Assembly (NCBI RefSeq): GCF_005144885.1
Contig: NZ_CP039690.1
Location: 2,369,001 to 2,433,000 of the forward strand
Direction: 5' to 3'
Length of the DNA stretch: 64,000 nucleotides
Source: Phreatobacter stygius
GTDB taxonomy: Bacteria; Pseudomonadota; Alphaproteobacteria; Rhizobiales; Phreatobacteraceae
Part shown: positions 1-7,642 of the stretch, piece after piece
How the letters are laid out: each line of letters starts with the position of its first letter
Position numbering within the stretch: position 1 is the first letter of the stretch
Notes under the pieces: generated by a model
The model's database searches: none
Told to the model about the DNA's origin: nothing
The model's input: only the letters and a program-made list of their open reading frames with translations
Position numbers and translations under genes: made by a program

Positions 1-1049
1 TCCAGGGGCCGAAGCCGGGCGAGGTGCTGGTCGAGGTGATGGCGACCGGTGTCTGCCACACCGATGCCTATACCCTGTCCGGCCTTGATTCCGAGGGCAA
101 GTTCCCGGCGATCCTCGGCCATGAAGGCGCCGGCATCGTGCGCGAGATCGGCGCCGGCGTGACCACGCTGAAGGTCGGCGACCATGTCATCCCGCTCTAC
201 ACGCCGGAATGCCGGCAGTGCAAAACCTGCCTGTCGCAGCGCTCCAATCTGTGCACCTCGATCCGCGCCACCCAGGGCCAGGGCCTGATGCCGGACAATA
301 CCAGCCGGTTCTCCTGCGACGGCGGCGAGGTGTTCCACTACATGGGCTGCTCGACCTTCGCCAATTTCACCGTGTTGCCCGAGATCGCGCTCGCCAAGGT
401 GCGCGAGGACGCCCCCTTCGACAAGATCTGCTACATCGGCTGCGGCGTCACCACCGGCATCGGCGCGGTCATCTATACCGCCAAGGTCTGGCCGGGCGCC
501 AATGTGGTGGTGTTCGGGCTCGGTGGCATTGGCCTCAATGTCATCCAGGGCGCCCGCATGGTCGGCGCCGACAAGATCATTGGCGTCGACCTCAACCCGG
601 GCAAGCGCGCCATGGCCGAAAAGTTCGGCATGACCCATTTCGTCAATCCCGACGAGGTCGGCCGCGACAAGGTGGTCCAGGCGATCGTCGACCTGACCGG
701 CGGCGGTGCCGACTTCTCGTTCGAATGCATCGGCAGCGTGCATACCATGCGCCAGGCGCTGGAATGCTGCCATCGCGGCTGGGGCGAGAGCATCATCATC
801 GGCGTCGCGCCATCGGGCACCGAGATTTCCACCCGGCCGTTCCAACTGGTCACCGGGCGGGTCTGGAAAGGCTCGGCCTTCGGTGGCGCCCGCGGCCGCA
901 CCGACGTGCCCAAGATCGTCGACTGGTACATGGAGGGCAAGATCGACATCGACAGCCTGATCACCCACACCATGCCGCTCGACGAGATCAACACCGCCTT
1001 CGACCTGATGCACGAGGGTAAATCGATCCGTTCCGTCATCGTTTATTGA
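1..1049 (+). CDS. frmA: S-(hydroxymethyl)glutathione dehydrogenase / class III alcohol dehydrogenase (5' end outside window)
   Basis: Zinc-dependent medium-chain dehydrogenase that oxidises S-hydroxymethylglutathione in formaldehyde detoxification and can reduce S-nitrosoglutathione. The reading frame is open from base 3, before any ATG, so the gene starts upstream; about 25-30 N-terminal residues are missing compared with the usual 370. Visible are the catalytic zinc Cys in GVCHTD, the GHEGAG motif, the four-Cys structural zinc cluster (CRQCKTC followed by SNLC), the class III stretch CGVTTGIGA, and the GLGGIGLN nucleotide-binding loop. Any partner gene such as an esterase FrmB/FghA would lie outside the window. 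Family assignment is firm. Confidence 0.96.
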   Translation, partial: QGPKPGEVLVEVMATGVCHTDAYTLSGLDSEGKFPAILGHEGAGIVREIGAGVTTLKVGDHVIPLYTPECRQCKTCLSQRSNLCTSIRATQGQGLMPDNTSRFSCDGGEVFHYMGCSTFANFTVLPEIALAKVREDAPFDKICYIGCGVTTGIGAVIYTAKVWPGANVVVFGLGGIGLNVIQGARMVGADKIIGVDLNPGKRAMAEKFGMTHFVNPDEVGRDKVVQAIVDLTGGGADFSFECIGSVHTMRQALECCHRGWGESIIIGVAPSGTEISTRPFQLVTGRVWKGSAFGGARGRTDVPKIVDWYMEGKIDIDSLITHTMPLDEINTAFDLMHEGKSIRSVIVY

Positions 1050-1074
1050 GGCGGAGGCGCGGCCACGGGCGTCG

Positions 1075-1542
1075 TCAGCGCGGCTCCTGCCCGGCTCGGC
1101 CGAGCAGCCGCTCGACGGTGGCGACCGCTTCGACCAGTTCGGCCTGATCGGTTTCCGGCAGTCCGCTCAGCAGCGCCGCGATCTGGTCGTGCGAGCGGGC
1201 GTCCAGGGGTGCGAAGGCCCGTCGCCCGGCGTTGGTGAGCGACAGGAGATTGCGCCGTCCGTCCTCCGGCGACACCTGCCTGGCGATGAGGCCGGTCTCC
1301 TCGAACCGGCTGAGAATCCGGCTGAGATAACCGGCATCGAGCCCGAGGTCGCGCCTGAGCAAGGTCGCGGTCAGGCCGTCGCGATAGGCGAGCTCCCACA
1401 GGATCCGGACTTCGGTCATCGAAAACGAGCTTGCCAGCAGCCCTTCTTCCAAAAGCCCGATCTGGCGTGTGTAGAAGCGCGTGAACCGGCGGATGGCGGC
1501 GATGCGCTGTTCGAGGGCATCGGTGGTTGGCCGGCGAACCAT
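1075..1542 (-). CDS. MarR-family transcriptional regulator
   Basis: Winged-helix repressor of 155 residues. Visible are the dimerisation helix (RIAAIRRFTRFYTRQIG), the recognition region (SFSMTEVRILWELAYRDGLTATLLRRDLGLDAGYLSRIL) and the wing (SPEDGRRNLLSLTNAGRRAF), ending in a C-terminal dimer helix. The sequence resembles the MarR half of MarR-GNAT fusion proteins, but it stops after the MarR domain, so no acetyltransferase is present. The start at 1542 (MVRRPTTDA) is chosen because upstream in-frame sequence runs antisense through the ABM gene and the SDR. It is divergent from the ABM-domain gene at 1648 and may regulate it. Confidence 0.85.
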   Translation of the reverse strand: MVRRPTTDALEQRIAAIRRFTRFYTRQIGLLEEGLLASSFSMTEVRILWELAYRDGLTATLLRRDLGLDAGYLSRILSRFEETGLIARQVSPEDGRRNLLSLTNAGRRAFAPLDARSHDQIAALLSGLPETDQAELVEAVATVERLLGRAGQEPR

Positions 1543-1565
1543 GGGTGGAATCCTAACAGAAGGCG

Positions 1566-1604
1566 CGGCCGATACACCGCCCGGCAACTTCGGCCAATAC
1601 ATCG
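1566..1604. promoter_or_regulatory. Direct repeats, candidate MarR operator
   Basis: The 105-bp divergent gap between the MarR gene and the ABM gene holds two 14-bp near-identical copies: CGGCCGATACACCG at 1566-1579 and CGGCCAATACATCG at 1591-1604. They differ at two positions and are 25 bp apart. The second copy is an imperfect palindrome (CCAATA/CATCGG). Autoregulation from a shared divergent region is common for MarR proteins; the role here is inferred. Confidence 0.35.
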
Positions 1605-1647
1605 GCCGGCGGCCGTGGATCATCGCATGCGAAACGGGAGGCGAGAC

Positions 1648-1971
1648 ATGATCGCACGGATCTGGCGCGGCTTTGCCGCGTCGCCTGAAGCCGCCGATGC
1701 CTACCAGGCCTTCCTGCGCGACAGTTTCCTGCCCGCGGCGGCGCGGCTCGCCGGCTTTGCCGGGGTTCATGTGCTCCGGCGAACCCTGCCGGGCGGCGAA
1801 ATCGAGTTCACCACGATCACCCGGTTTGCCTCGCTCGACGCCGTCAGGGCCTTCGCCGGCGACGATTATGAAATTGCCAATGTCGCGCCCCGCGCCCGCG
1901 CGCTGCTGGCGCATTTCCAGACGAGCTGCAGCCATCACGACGTCGTCCTCACCGAAACCGACCTCGCCTGA
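1648..1971 (+). CDS. ABM-fold (antibiotic biosynthesis monooxygenase-like) protein
   Basis: 107-residue single-domain protein with the pattern of the dimeric alpha+beta barrel ABM family: an N-terminal strand (MIARIWRGFA), central GFAGVHVLRR, EIEFTTITRFASLDAVRAFAG, and a C-terminal DYEIANVAPRARALLAHF helix. Members include quinol monooxygenases and haem-degrading enzymes, so the substrate cannot be told. The start at 1648 is supported by GGGAGGCGAGAC just upstream; an in-frame ATG at 1627 lacks such a site. It diverges from the MarR gene, the likely regulator. A terminator is not evident before the convergent SDR. Confidence 0.75.
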   Translation: MIARIWRGFAASPEAADAYQAFLRDSFLPAAARLAGFAGVHVLRRTLPGGEIEFTTITRFASLDAVRAFAGDDYEIANVAPRARALLAHFQTSCSHHDVVLTETDLA

Positions 1972-1982
1972 CACTGGAACGG

Positions 1983-2726
1983 CTAGACCGTCAGGGCGCA
2001 CAGGCCGCCATCGACGAGCAGGTTCTGACCGGTGATGAAGCCTGAGCGGGCGCCGCACAGAAAGGCGCAGGCCTCGCCGAACTCGCGCGGATCGCCGGCG
2101 CGCCCGGCTGGAACCCGGGCGATCAGCCGCTCCGCCATCGCGCCGAGATCCTTGATCCGCTCGGTCAGGATAGTACCGGGCAGGAGGTTGTTGATGGTCA
2201 CGTTGCGCACCGCGACCTGGCGGCAGACGCTCGCGGCATAACCGGTCAGGGCGAGCCTGGCAGCGGTCGACAGATCCAGCCGCTCGACGGGCACACGCAC
2301 CGTCATCGAGGTGATATTGACGATCCGTCCGAAGCCGCGGCCGGCCATGCCGTCGACGGTCATCCGGATCAGCTCGGCCGCGGCCAGGAAATTGGCATCC
2401 AGCGCGCGCGACCAATCCTCCAGCGTCAGCGCGCGAAAATCCTTGGCCGGCGGCCCGCCGCCATTGGTCACCAGAATGTCCGGCTCCGGACAGGCCGCCA
2501 GCGCGCCAAGGCGACCATCCACCGTCGCCAGATCGGCGGCGACAATCGCCGGCCGTTCGCCTGTCGCCGCTTCGATCCGGGCGGCAGCCTCCAAGAGGCG
2601 CGGCGTGTCGCGCGCGGCCAGAACGACATGAACGCCTTCGCCGGCAAGCGCCTCGGCGCAGGCAAAACCAAGGCCTCGCGATGCACCGCAGACGAGCGCG
2701 CGACGGCCGGCTATCCCGAGGTCCAT
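1983..2726 (-). CDS. Atypical SDR oxidoreductase (BKR-like, lacks YxxxK)
   Basis: 247-residue short-chain dehydrogenase/reductase-like protein. The Rossmann motif is GASRGLG (14-20), the NAG loop is replaced by TNGGGPP (88-94), and Ser140 (NITS) is present. The catalytic Tyr and Lys, expected 13 and 17 residues after that Ser, are Ser153 and Arg157 in LDLSTAARLAL. This matches a known subgroup annotated as beta-ketoacyl-ACP reductase-like with an incomplete catalytic tetrad. The C-terminal LLVDGG segment is normal. It may not be a standard alcohol/ketone dehydrogenase. It could share a transcript with the upstream DUF1330 gene (52-bp gap, same strand). Confidence 0.85.
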   Translation of the reverse strand: MDLGIAGRRALVCGASRGLGFACAEALAGEGVHVVLAARDTPRLLEAAARIEAATGERPAIVAADLATVDGRLGALAACPEPDILVTNGGGPPAKDFRALTLEDWSRALDANFLAAAELIRMTVDGMAGRGFGRIVNITSMTVRVPVERLDLSTAARLALTGYAASVCRQVAVRNVTINNLLPGTILTERIKDLGAMAERLIARVPAGRAGDPREFGEACAFLCGARSGFITGQNLLVDGGLCALTV

Positions 2727-2778
2727 GATGATCTCCGTCCCGGTGGATCAGGTTGCGTCGCGGCAACGTGCCGGCCGG

Positions 2779-3084
2779 TCATGCCGGTTGCGCGCCGTCA
2801 TAGCCTTCGAAGATGACGAGATCGGCCTCGGAAGCCACGGTCCGAAGCTGCAGAACCGCCTGATATTCGGGCGAATGCCAACAGGCCAGCGCCGCTTCAT
2901 AGGACGGGAACTCGATCACCACATTGCGCTCGCGGGTCGTGCCCTCGACCACCTGGAAGCGCCCGGCGCGCACCAGGAACCGGCCGCCAAATTTGGCGAA
3001 GGCAGGCCCGTTGGCCGCGACATATTTCTGGTAGGCGACCTTGTCGTGGATATCGACACGCGCGACCCAATAACCCCTCGCCAT
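2779..3084 (-). CDS. DUF1330 domain protein
   Basis: Small protein of 101 residues with the DUF1330 pattern: GYWVARVDIHDKVAYQKYV at the N-terminus, FGGRFLVRAGRFQVVEG in the middle, and RNVVIEFPSYEAALACWHSPEYQ near the end. The fold is a ferredoxin-like dimeric alpha+beta barrel; the biochemical role of the family is not settled. The start at 3084 has a strong ribosome site (AAGGGAGGACGCG). It lies just upstream of the SDR at 1983-2726 on the same strand and is divergent from the acyl-CoA dehydrogenase. Confidence 0.85.
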   Translation of the reverse strand: MARGYWVARVDIHDKVAYQKYVAANGPAFAKFGGRFLVRAGRFQVVEGTTRERNVVIEFPSYEAALACWHSPEYQAVLQLRTVASEADLVIFEGYDGAQPA

Positions 3085-3274
3085 CGCGTCCTCCCTTGGC
3101 AGCTCGTCACCCTAGCAGACGTCGGCTCGCCCGACCGCGTATTGGCGAATGCTGACGCGCCAAAGCCGCGCGAGGCGACCGCGACGCCGCCTTCAACAAC
3201 GACCAATAGCACTCCCGCGACGCTCCTTACCGTCCATCGAGCGAGCCGACGGCTCATCGACCAAGGGAGCAGCC

Positions 3275-4405
3275 ATGCTGACCGAAACACAGAAGCAGAT
3301 CCGGGATGTCGCGCGGCAATTCGCCCAGAAAGAGCTCGCGCCGGGCGCCGCCGAACGCGACCGCGCGGTGGTGTTCCCGGAGGCGGCGCTGAAGGCCATG
3401 GGCCGGCTCGGCCTGATGGGCATCATGATCGATGAGGCCCATGGCGGCGCCGGCGCCGATTACGTCGCTTTCGCCCAGGCCGTGACCGAGATCGCGGCAG
3501 CCGACGGCGCCTGCTCGACCGTCATGCAGGTCCATAACGGTCTCGTCTGCATGGGGATCGCGCGCTACGCCTCGACCGCCCAGAAGGAGCGTTTCCTTGT
3601 GCCATTGGCGCGTGGCGAAGCCCTCGGCTGCTTCTGCCTCACCGAGCCGGAGGCGGGCTCGGATGCCGCCGCGATCCGCACTACGGCGCGCCGGCGCGGC
3701 AATCATTTCGTGCTCAACGGTGCGAAGCAGTTCATCACCTCGGGCAGCAGCTCCGACACCGCCATCGTCTTCGCGGTCACCGATCCGGCGGCCGGCAAGA
3801 AGGGCCTCACCGCCTTCATCGTGCCGACCACCACGCCCGGCTATCAGGTCGCCCGGATCGAACACACCATGGGCCAGCGATCGACCGACCATTGCCACAT
3901 CGTCTTCGAGGATTGTGAGGTCCCCGCCGATCACATGCTGGGCGAGGAAGGCGAAGGCTTGCGCATCGCCTTGTCCAATCTCGAAGGTGGCCGCATCGGT
4001 GTCGCCGCCCAATCGCTCGGCATGGCGCGCGCGGCCTATGAAGCGGCCCTTCGATACGCCAGGGAACGCCGGACCTTCGGCAAGCCGATCATCGAGCATC
4101 AGGCGGTCGCGTTCCGGCTCGCCGACATGGCGACCGCGCTCGATGCGGCCGAACTGATGACCTGGCGTGCCGCCACCCTGCGCGACGCCGGCGCCCCCTG
4201 CCTGAAGGAAGCGTCGATGGCCAAGCTGTTCGCCAGCGAGGCGGCGGAACGGATCTGCAACGATGCCATCCAGACGCTCGGCGGCTACGGCTATCTCGAG
4301 GATTTTCCGGTCGAACGGATCTATCGCGACGTGCGCGTCTGCACGATCTACGAGGGCACGTCGGATATCCAGCGCCTGGTGATCAGCCGCCAGATCGCCG
4401 GGTGA
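3275..4405 (+). CDS. Acyl-CoA dehydrogenase
   Basis: 376-residue FAD-dependent acyl-CoA dehydrogenase that introduces an alpha,beta double bond into an acyl-CoA and passes electrons to ETF. In order: the N-terminal helical domain (MLTETQKQIRDVARQFAQKEL), the FAD-binding CLTEPEAGSDAA and GAKQFITSGS motifs, the mid beta domain, the C-terminal RRTFGKPIIEHQAV and ETLGGYGYLEDFPVERIYRD-type region, and the catalytic Glu in YEGTS (about residue 360). The position of that Glu is that of short/medium-chain and short-branched-chain enzymes. Start at 3275 follows AAGGGAGCAGCC. The exact acyl substrate is unknown. Confidence 0.93.
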   Translation: MLTETQKQIRDVARQFAQKELAPGAAERDRAVVFPEAALKAMGRLGLMGIMIDEAHGGAGADYVAFAQAVTEIAAADGACSTVMQVHNGLVCMGIARYASTAQKERFLVPLARGEALGCFCLTEPEAGSDAAAIRTTARRRGNHFVLNGAKQFITSGSSSDTAIVFAVTDPAAGKKGLTAFIVPTTTPGYQVARIEHTMGQRSTDHCHIVFEDCEVPADHMLGEEGEGLRIALSNLEGGRIGVAAQSLGMARAAYEAALRYARERRTFGKPIIEHQAVAFRLADMATALDAAELMTWRAATLRDAGAPCLKEASMAKLFASEAAERICNDAIQTLGGYGYLEDFPVERIYRDVRVCTIYEGTSDIQRLVISRQIAG

Positions 4406-4421
4406 TCGCGCGACCTTGCCG

Positions 4422-5153
4422 TCAGGTGCCGGGCGCGAGGCCAACCAGGCCGATCTTGACCCGCCGGTTGTGCCGGCCCTTGTTGTCGATCTTCAACACC
4501 TTGATCGGCCGCGAGTGCCCGGTCGAGACGAGATGGGTGCCGCCGCAGGCCTGGCGGTCGAGACCGGCAATCTCGACGATCCGGATCTTGCCGTCGGCGG
4601 TTGGCGGCGGCGCCGCCGAGCGGGTGCGGATCAGGCCGTGTTCGTCGAGGGCGGCATCCAGCGGCATATAGCTGTCGGTGACCGCCAGATCCTGCCGGAT
4701 CGCTGCGTTGATCGGGGCGTCGAGCTCGCGCAGCCGTTCGTTGTCGGCATCCGGCAAGTCGAAATCCATCCGCGCCGTGCCGTCGTCGTTCATCTGCACG
4801 CCGGTCACCAAGGCGCCGTCGAACATCTGGTAGACCAGGGCATTGAGCAGATGGGTATCGGTGTGCAACTCGCGCATCATCTGGCGGAACACCGGATCGA
4901 CAATGGCGTCGACCCGTCCGGCAAGCACGACCGGTTCGGCCAGCAGAACCCACTGGCGCCCGGCCCATGATTCAAATCCCTGGATCTGGATCTCGCCGTC
5001 CGCCCAGCGGATCGTGCCCCGATCGGCCAATTGGCCGCCGCCACCTGGAAAGAACGGCGACTGCGCCAGGGCGATCCGCCCGGGCTGCGCCTCGATGATC
5101 TCGGTTTCGAGCGACAAGGTCTCGGGATGGTCGTGATAGAAGGAGCGCGACAT
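4422..5153 (-). CDS. AlaX-type alanyl-tRNA editing protein
   Basis: 243-residue free-standing editing domain that hydrolyses Ser- or Gly-tRNA(Ala) in trans, related to the AlaRS second additional domain. The zinc ligands are visible: His97 and His101 in HTDTHLLN and Cys203 and His207 in CGGTHL. The N-terminal PFFPGGGGQLADRG motif matches AlaX-M/L proteins carrying a short OB-like N-terminal segment. The terminal ends converge with the acyl-CoA dehydrogenase, 16 bp apart, with no clear hairpin. An AraC gene lies upstream on the same strand, but no functional link is evident. Confidence 0.93.
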   Translation of the reverse strand: MSRSFYHDHPETLSLETEIIEAQPGRIALAQSPFFPGGGGQLADRGTIRWADGEIQIQGFESWAGRQWVLLAEPVVLAGRVDAIVDPVFRQMMRELHTDTHLLNALVYQMFDGALVTGVQMNDDGTARMDFDLPDADNERLRELDAPINAAIRQDLAVTDSYMPLDAALDEHGLIRTRSAAPPPTADGKIRIVEIAGLDRQACGGTHLVSTGHSRPIKVLKIDNKGRHNRRVKIGLVGLAPGT

Positions 5154-5236
5154 GGTCTGTGGTGGTCCTGATGATCAGGCCCGCAGCTTGCTGATCGACG
5201 CGGCCTTGTATTGGCGAGAATTGCCCGAGCGACCTC

Positions 5237-6064
5237 TTATGCGGCCGCCTTGGCGAATTGCAGCGGCGTGATGCCGTAACAGCGCTTGAAATGCTTGGTC
5301 AGCGCGCTCTGGTCGTAGAACCCGGCGGCCAGCGCCGCCTCGGCGATCGGGTGATGGCGCTTCAAGAGCCGGCAGGCGGTGTTCAGCCGCAGCTGCGTCA
5401 GATAGGCATAAGGAGTAATGCCGATGACGCGGTTGAACAGGCCGATCAGCTGGAACTCGGTCAGTCCGAACTCCCGGCCGAGCCCATCGAGCGTCAAAGC
5501 CTCGGCCTGACGTTCGGCCATGATCTTGCGCAACCGTTCGAACAGCGCCCGGTCGCCCGGCGGCGCGGCTGGCCGCTCGCCGCCATCGCCGTGGCGGTCG
5601 AACAGCATGCCGAAGGCGGCCAGCAGGGCCTCGCGTTCGGCCAATGTATCATCGGCCGATTGCAGGCGGCGATGCAGTTGCAGAAAGCCGGCGACAAGAT
5701 CGGCGTCGGTGAAATCATTGCGCAGAAAATAGGGAATGCGGTCGATGCCGAGGCCCTCGGCGACCGCCCGGATCGCCGGCTGCGGCAGATAGAAGCCGCG
5801 ATAACGCCAGCTATGGCTGGCGCCCATCCAGCCGGAATGCGGTTCGCCGGGATTGAATGCGAAGAGCCGTGATGCGTGCGCCTGGCCGACCTGGCCCCGG
5901 CTCTTGATTTCGGCACCGCCGGTTTCGGTTACGGCGACGACGAAGGCTTCGTGGACATGCGGCGCATAGGAGTGGGTCGTGAAGTCCGCGCACATCAGGC
6001 TCAGGCCCGGGATATTCCGGTCGTTCCAGTAGACTGTCCGGTTGTTGGGATCGTGACGCGCCAT
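5237..6064 (-). CDS. AraC-family regulator with N-terminal cupin-like sensor
   Basis: 275-residue regulator. The N-terminal half looks like an AraC-type ligand-binding cupin (THSYAPHVHEAFVVAVTETGGAEI, FAFNPGEPHSGW). The C-terminal 100 residues form the double helix-turn-helix: LTLDGLGREFGLTEFQLIGLFNRVIGITPYAYLTQLRLNTACRLL and then IAEAALAAGFYDQSALTKHFKRCYGITPLQF. The start at 6064 (MARHDPNN) is chosen over an in-frame ATG at 6181, which would add a 39-residue unlike tail. The effector and target are unknown; the adjacent AlaX gene on the same strand is a weak candidate by position only. Confidence 0.85.
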   Translation of the reverse strand: MARHDPNNRTVYWNDRNIPGLSLMCADFTTHSYAPHVHEAFVVAVTETGGAEIKSRGQVGQAHASRLFAFNPGEPHSGWMGASHSWRYRGFYLPQPAIRAVAEGLGIDRIPYFLRNDFTDADLVAGFLQLHRRLQSADDTLAEREALLAAFGMLFDRHGDGGERPAAPPGDRALFERLRKIMAERQAEALTLDGLGREFGLTEFQLIGLFNRVIGITPYAYLTQLRLNTACRLLKRHHPIAEAALAAGFYDQSALTKHFKRCYGITPLQFAKAAA

Positions 6065-6212
6065 GGTCGATCCGACGTCTGTGGAGCTCCCGAGGTCCTG
6101 CTCCCGGGAGCGCCGGCACGATGCCGCCGGATATTTGCTTCTGTCAACTAAATCATCCGGGACAGGCCATCGGCTCCGCACGCTTGAAGGCGGAGCCGCC
6201 CTCGCGGCCGCT

Positions 6213-6905
6213 TCACCCCGCCATGCGTACCGCTGCGGCCTTGGTCTTCAGACGGATGAGAACGTCGTCGGCGCTCGGCCGCGGCTTCGCGCCGAAACCG
6301 GCGGCGGCGAGCACGCCGGCGATATTGGTCGACAAGGCGGCGTTGTTGAGCGCATCGCGGGCACTTGCCGCGGCCTCGCTTTCAGCCTGCCTGGCATGCA
6401 GCCTGGCCAAGGTCGCCTCGGCTTCGGCGAGCGCATTGTCGGTCGCCGGCCCGGCCGGTCCGTTGCGCAGGTGACGCACGGTCTCGGTGGCGCGGGCGAT
6501 GCGCCGGTCGCGTTCCCAGTCGGCAAGCCGGCCTTCGGCAGCCGCGACATCGCGCTTCAATCTGCCGATCTCCATGGCAAAGGCCTTGTGCGCCTCGCAT
6601 CCGGACATCCTGACGGCTTCGAGCGCCGCAATGGTCGCGGCCACCTGGCTCGCCAGCGCGGCGCGGCCGCTCTGGAGCGCGGCGGTGGCGCGAATTTCCA
6701 GGCCAGCGATGCGCCGCTCGATCGTCACGATGCGCTTGGCCTGGGCTTGGTCGGAGGCGATCGCCGCGGCCAGGGCGCGCTGCGCCAGATCGAGGCTGAT
6801 CGCGGCGTCACGCTTCTGCTGGTCGAGAAGGCTCAGGGCGCGCCGGGCCGCCAGCGCCTTGCTGGCTTTCTGGCCGCGGATCAGGGTCATCATTGCCTTG
6901 AACAT
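6213..6905 (-). CDS. PspA/IM30-family membrane-stress protein
   Basis: 230-residue, almost entirely helical protein with the PspA/IM30 pattern: an N-terminal amphipathic segment (MFKAMMTLIRGQKASKALA), then a long alanine- and arginine-rich coiled coil to about residue 190 (DQAQAKRIVTIERRIAGLEIRATAAL, ALAEAEATLARLHARQAE). PspA relatives bind and stabilise the inner membrane. It shares a 116-bp divergent region with the TetR regulator at 7022, which contains three copies of one palindrome, so TetR control is likely. That differs from the textbook PspF/sigma-54 control. The family call rests on architecture and composition and is moderately sure. Confidence 0.75.
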   Translation of the reverse strand: MFKAMMTLIRGQKASKALAARRALSLLDQQKRDAAISLDLAQRALAAAIASDQAQAKRIVTIERRIAGLEIRATAALQSGRAALASQVAATIAALEAVRMSGCEAHKAFAMEIGRLKRDVAAAEGRLADWERDRRIARATETVRHLRNGPAGPATDNALAEAEATLARLHARQAESEAAASARDALNNAALSTNIAGVLAAAGFGAKPRPSADDVLIRLKTKAAAVRMAG

Positions 6906-6922
6906 TTGACTCTCCCTCGGTA

Positions 6923-6992
6923 TGAACGTTGTTCACGAGCTTGGTGTAGCAGTGCCATGAACGTTGTTCAAGAGATTTTTGAACGATGTTCA
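6923..6992. promoter_or_regulatory. Three palindromic TetR operators between pspA-like gene and tetR
   Basis: TGAACGTTGTTCA occurs at 6923-6935 and again at 6958-6970, and TGAACGATGTTCA at 6980-6992. The arms TGAAC and GTTCA are perfect inverted repeats around a 3-base centre. Centre spacings are 35 and 22 bp. They fill the divergent promoter region of a PspA-like gene and a TetR gene, the usual place for TetR autoregulation. Nothing comparable was noticed elsewhere in the window by eye. Confidence 0.75.
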
Positions 6993-7021
6993 TAAATTTT
7001 CTGAAGGCCGGGAAAAGCGGG

Positions 7022-7642
7022 ATGGACATCACTGAACGACGGGCGAAATTGCGTGAGGCGTTGATCGACGCCGCCGACGAGGCCATCGGCCGCGACGGCC
7101 TGTCGGCGCTGAAGGCCCGCGCGCTGGCCGAAGCGGCCGGCTGCGCCGTCGGTGCCATCTATAATGTCTTCCCCGACCTCGACGCGCTGATCTACGAGGT
7201 CAATGCCCGCACCTTGAAGCGCCTCGATGCGACGCTCGGCGCCGGCCTGCCGGCCGACGATCCGGAGGCCGCCATGCAGGCCCTGGCGCTCGGCTATCAC
7301 CGCTTCTCACGCGCCGACAGCCGGCATTGGCGCGCCGTCTTCGCCCATCAGATCCCGGACGGAGCGGTTCCGCCGGACTGGTATCTCGGCCTGGTCGGCC
7401 GGTTGTTCCGCCACATCGAGGAACCGCTGGCGACGCTTCTGCCGCATCTCGATGGCCAGATCCGGCAATCGCTGGCCCGCACCCTGTTCTCGGCGGTGCA
7501 TGGCATCGTCTCGATCGGCCTCGAGGAAAAGCTCGGCTCGACGCCGGACGAGATCATTGCCCGCGGTTTGAAGCTGATGGTGCGCGCCTGGGTCGCCGGC
7601 CTGCCGGTCGCAACGGCGCCACGCCCGGCTATTCGACCCTGA
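7022..7642 (+). CDS. TetR/AcrR-family transcriptional regulator
   Basis: 206-residue TetR repressor. The N-terminal helix-turn-helix is clear: RRAKLREALIDAADEAIGRDGLSALKARALAEAAGCAVGAIYNVFPDLDALIYEVN. The C-terminal part (residues 60-200) is a helical ligand-binding domain of the WHG type (YHRFSRADSRHWRAVFAH). The start at 7022 (MDITERR) is preferred: an earlier in-frame ATG at 6986 falls inside the third operator palindrome. It is divergent from the PspA-like gene and probably represses it and itself. The 3' end overlaps the convergent pbpC by 14 bases. Confidence 0.9.
   Translation: MDITERRAKLREALIDAADEAIGRDGLSALKARALAEAAGCAVGAIYNVFPDLDALIYEVNARTLKRLDATLGAGLPADDPEAAMQALALGYHRFSRADSRHWRAVFAHQIPDGAVPPDWYLGLVGRLFRHIEEPLATLLPHLDGQIRQSLARTLFSAVHGIVSIGLEEKLGSTPDEIIARGLKLMVRAWVAGLPVATAPRPAIRP

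Noticed and set aside
1075-2766. A 563-codon frame suggesting a MarR fusion protein
   Set aside because: Upstream part is antisense to the ABM gene and out of frame with the SDR; MarR begins at 1542.
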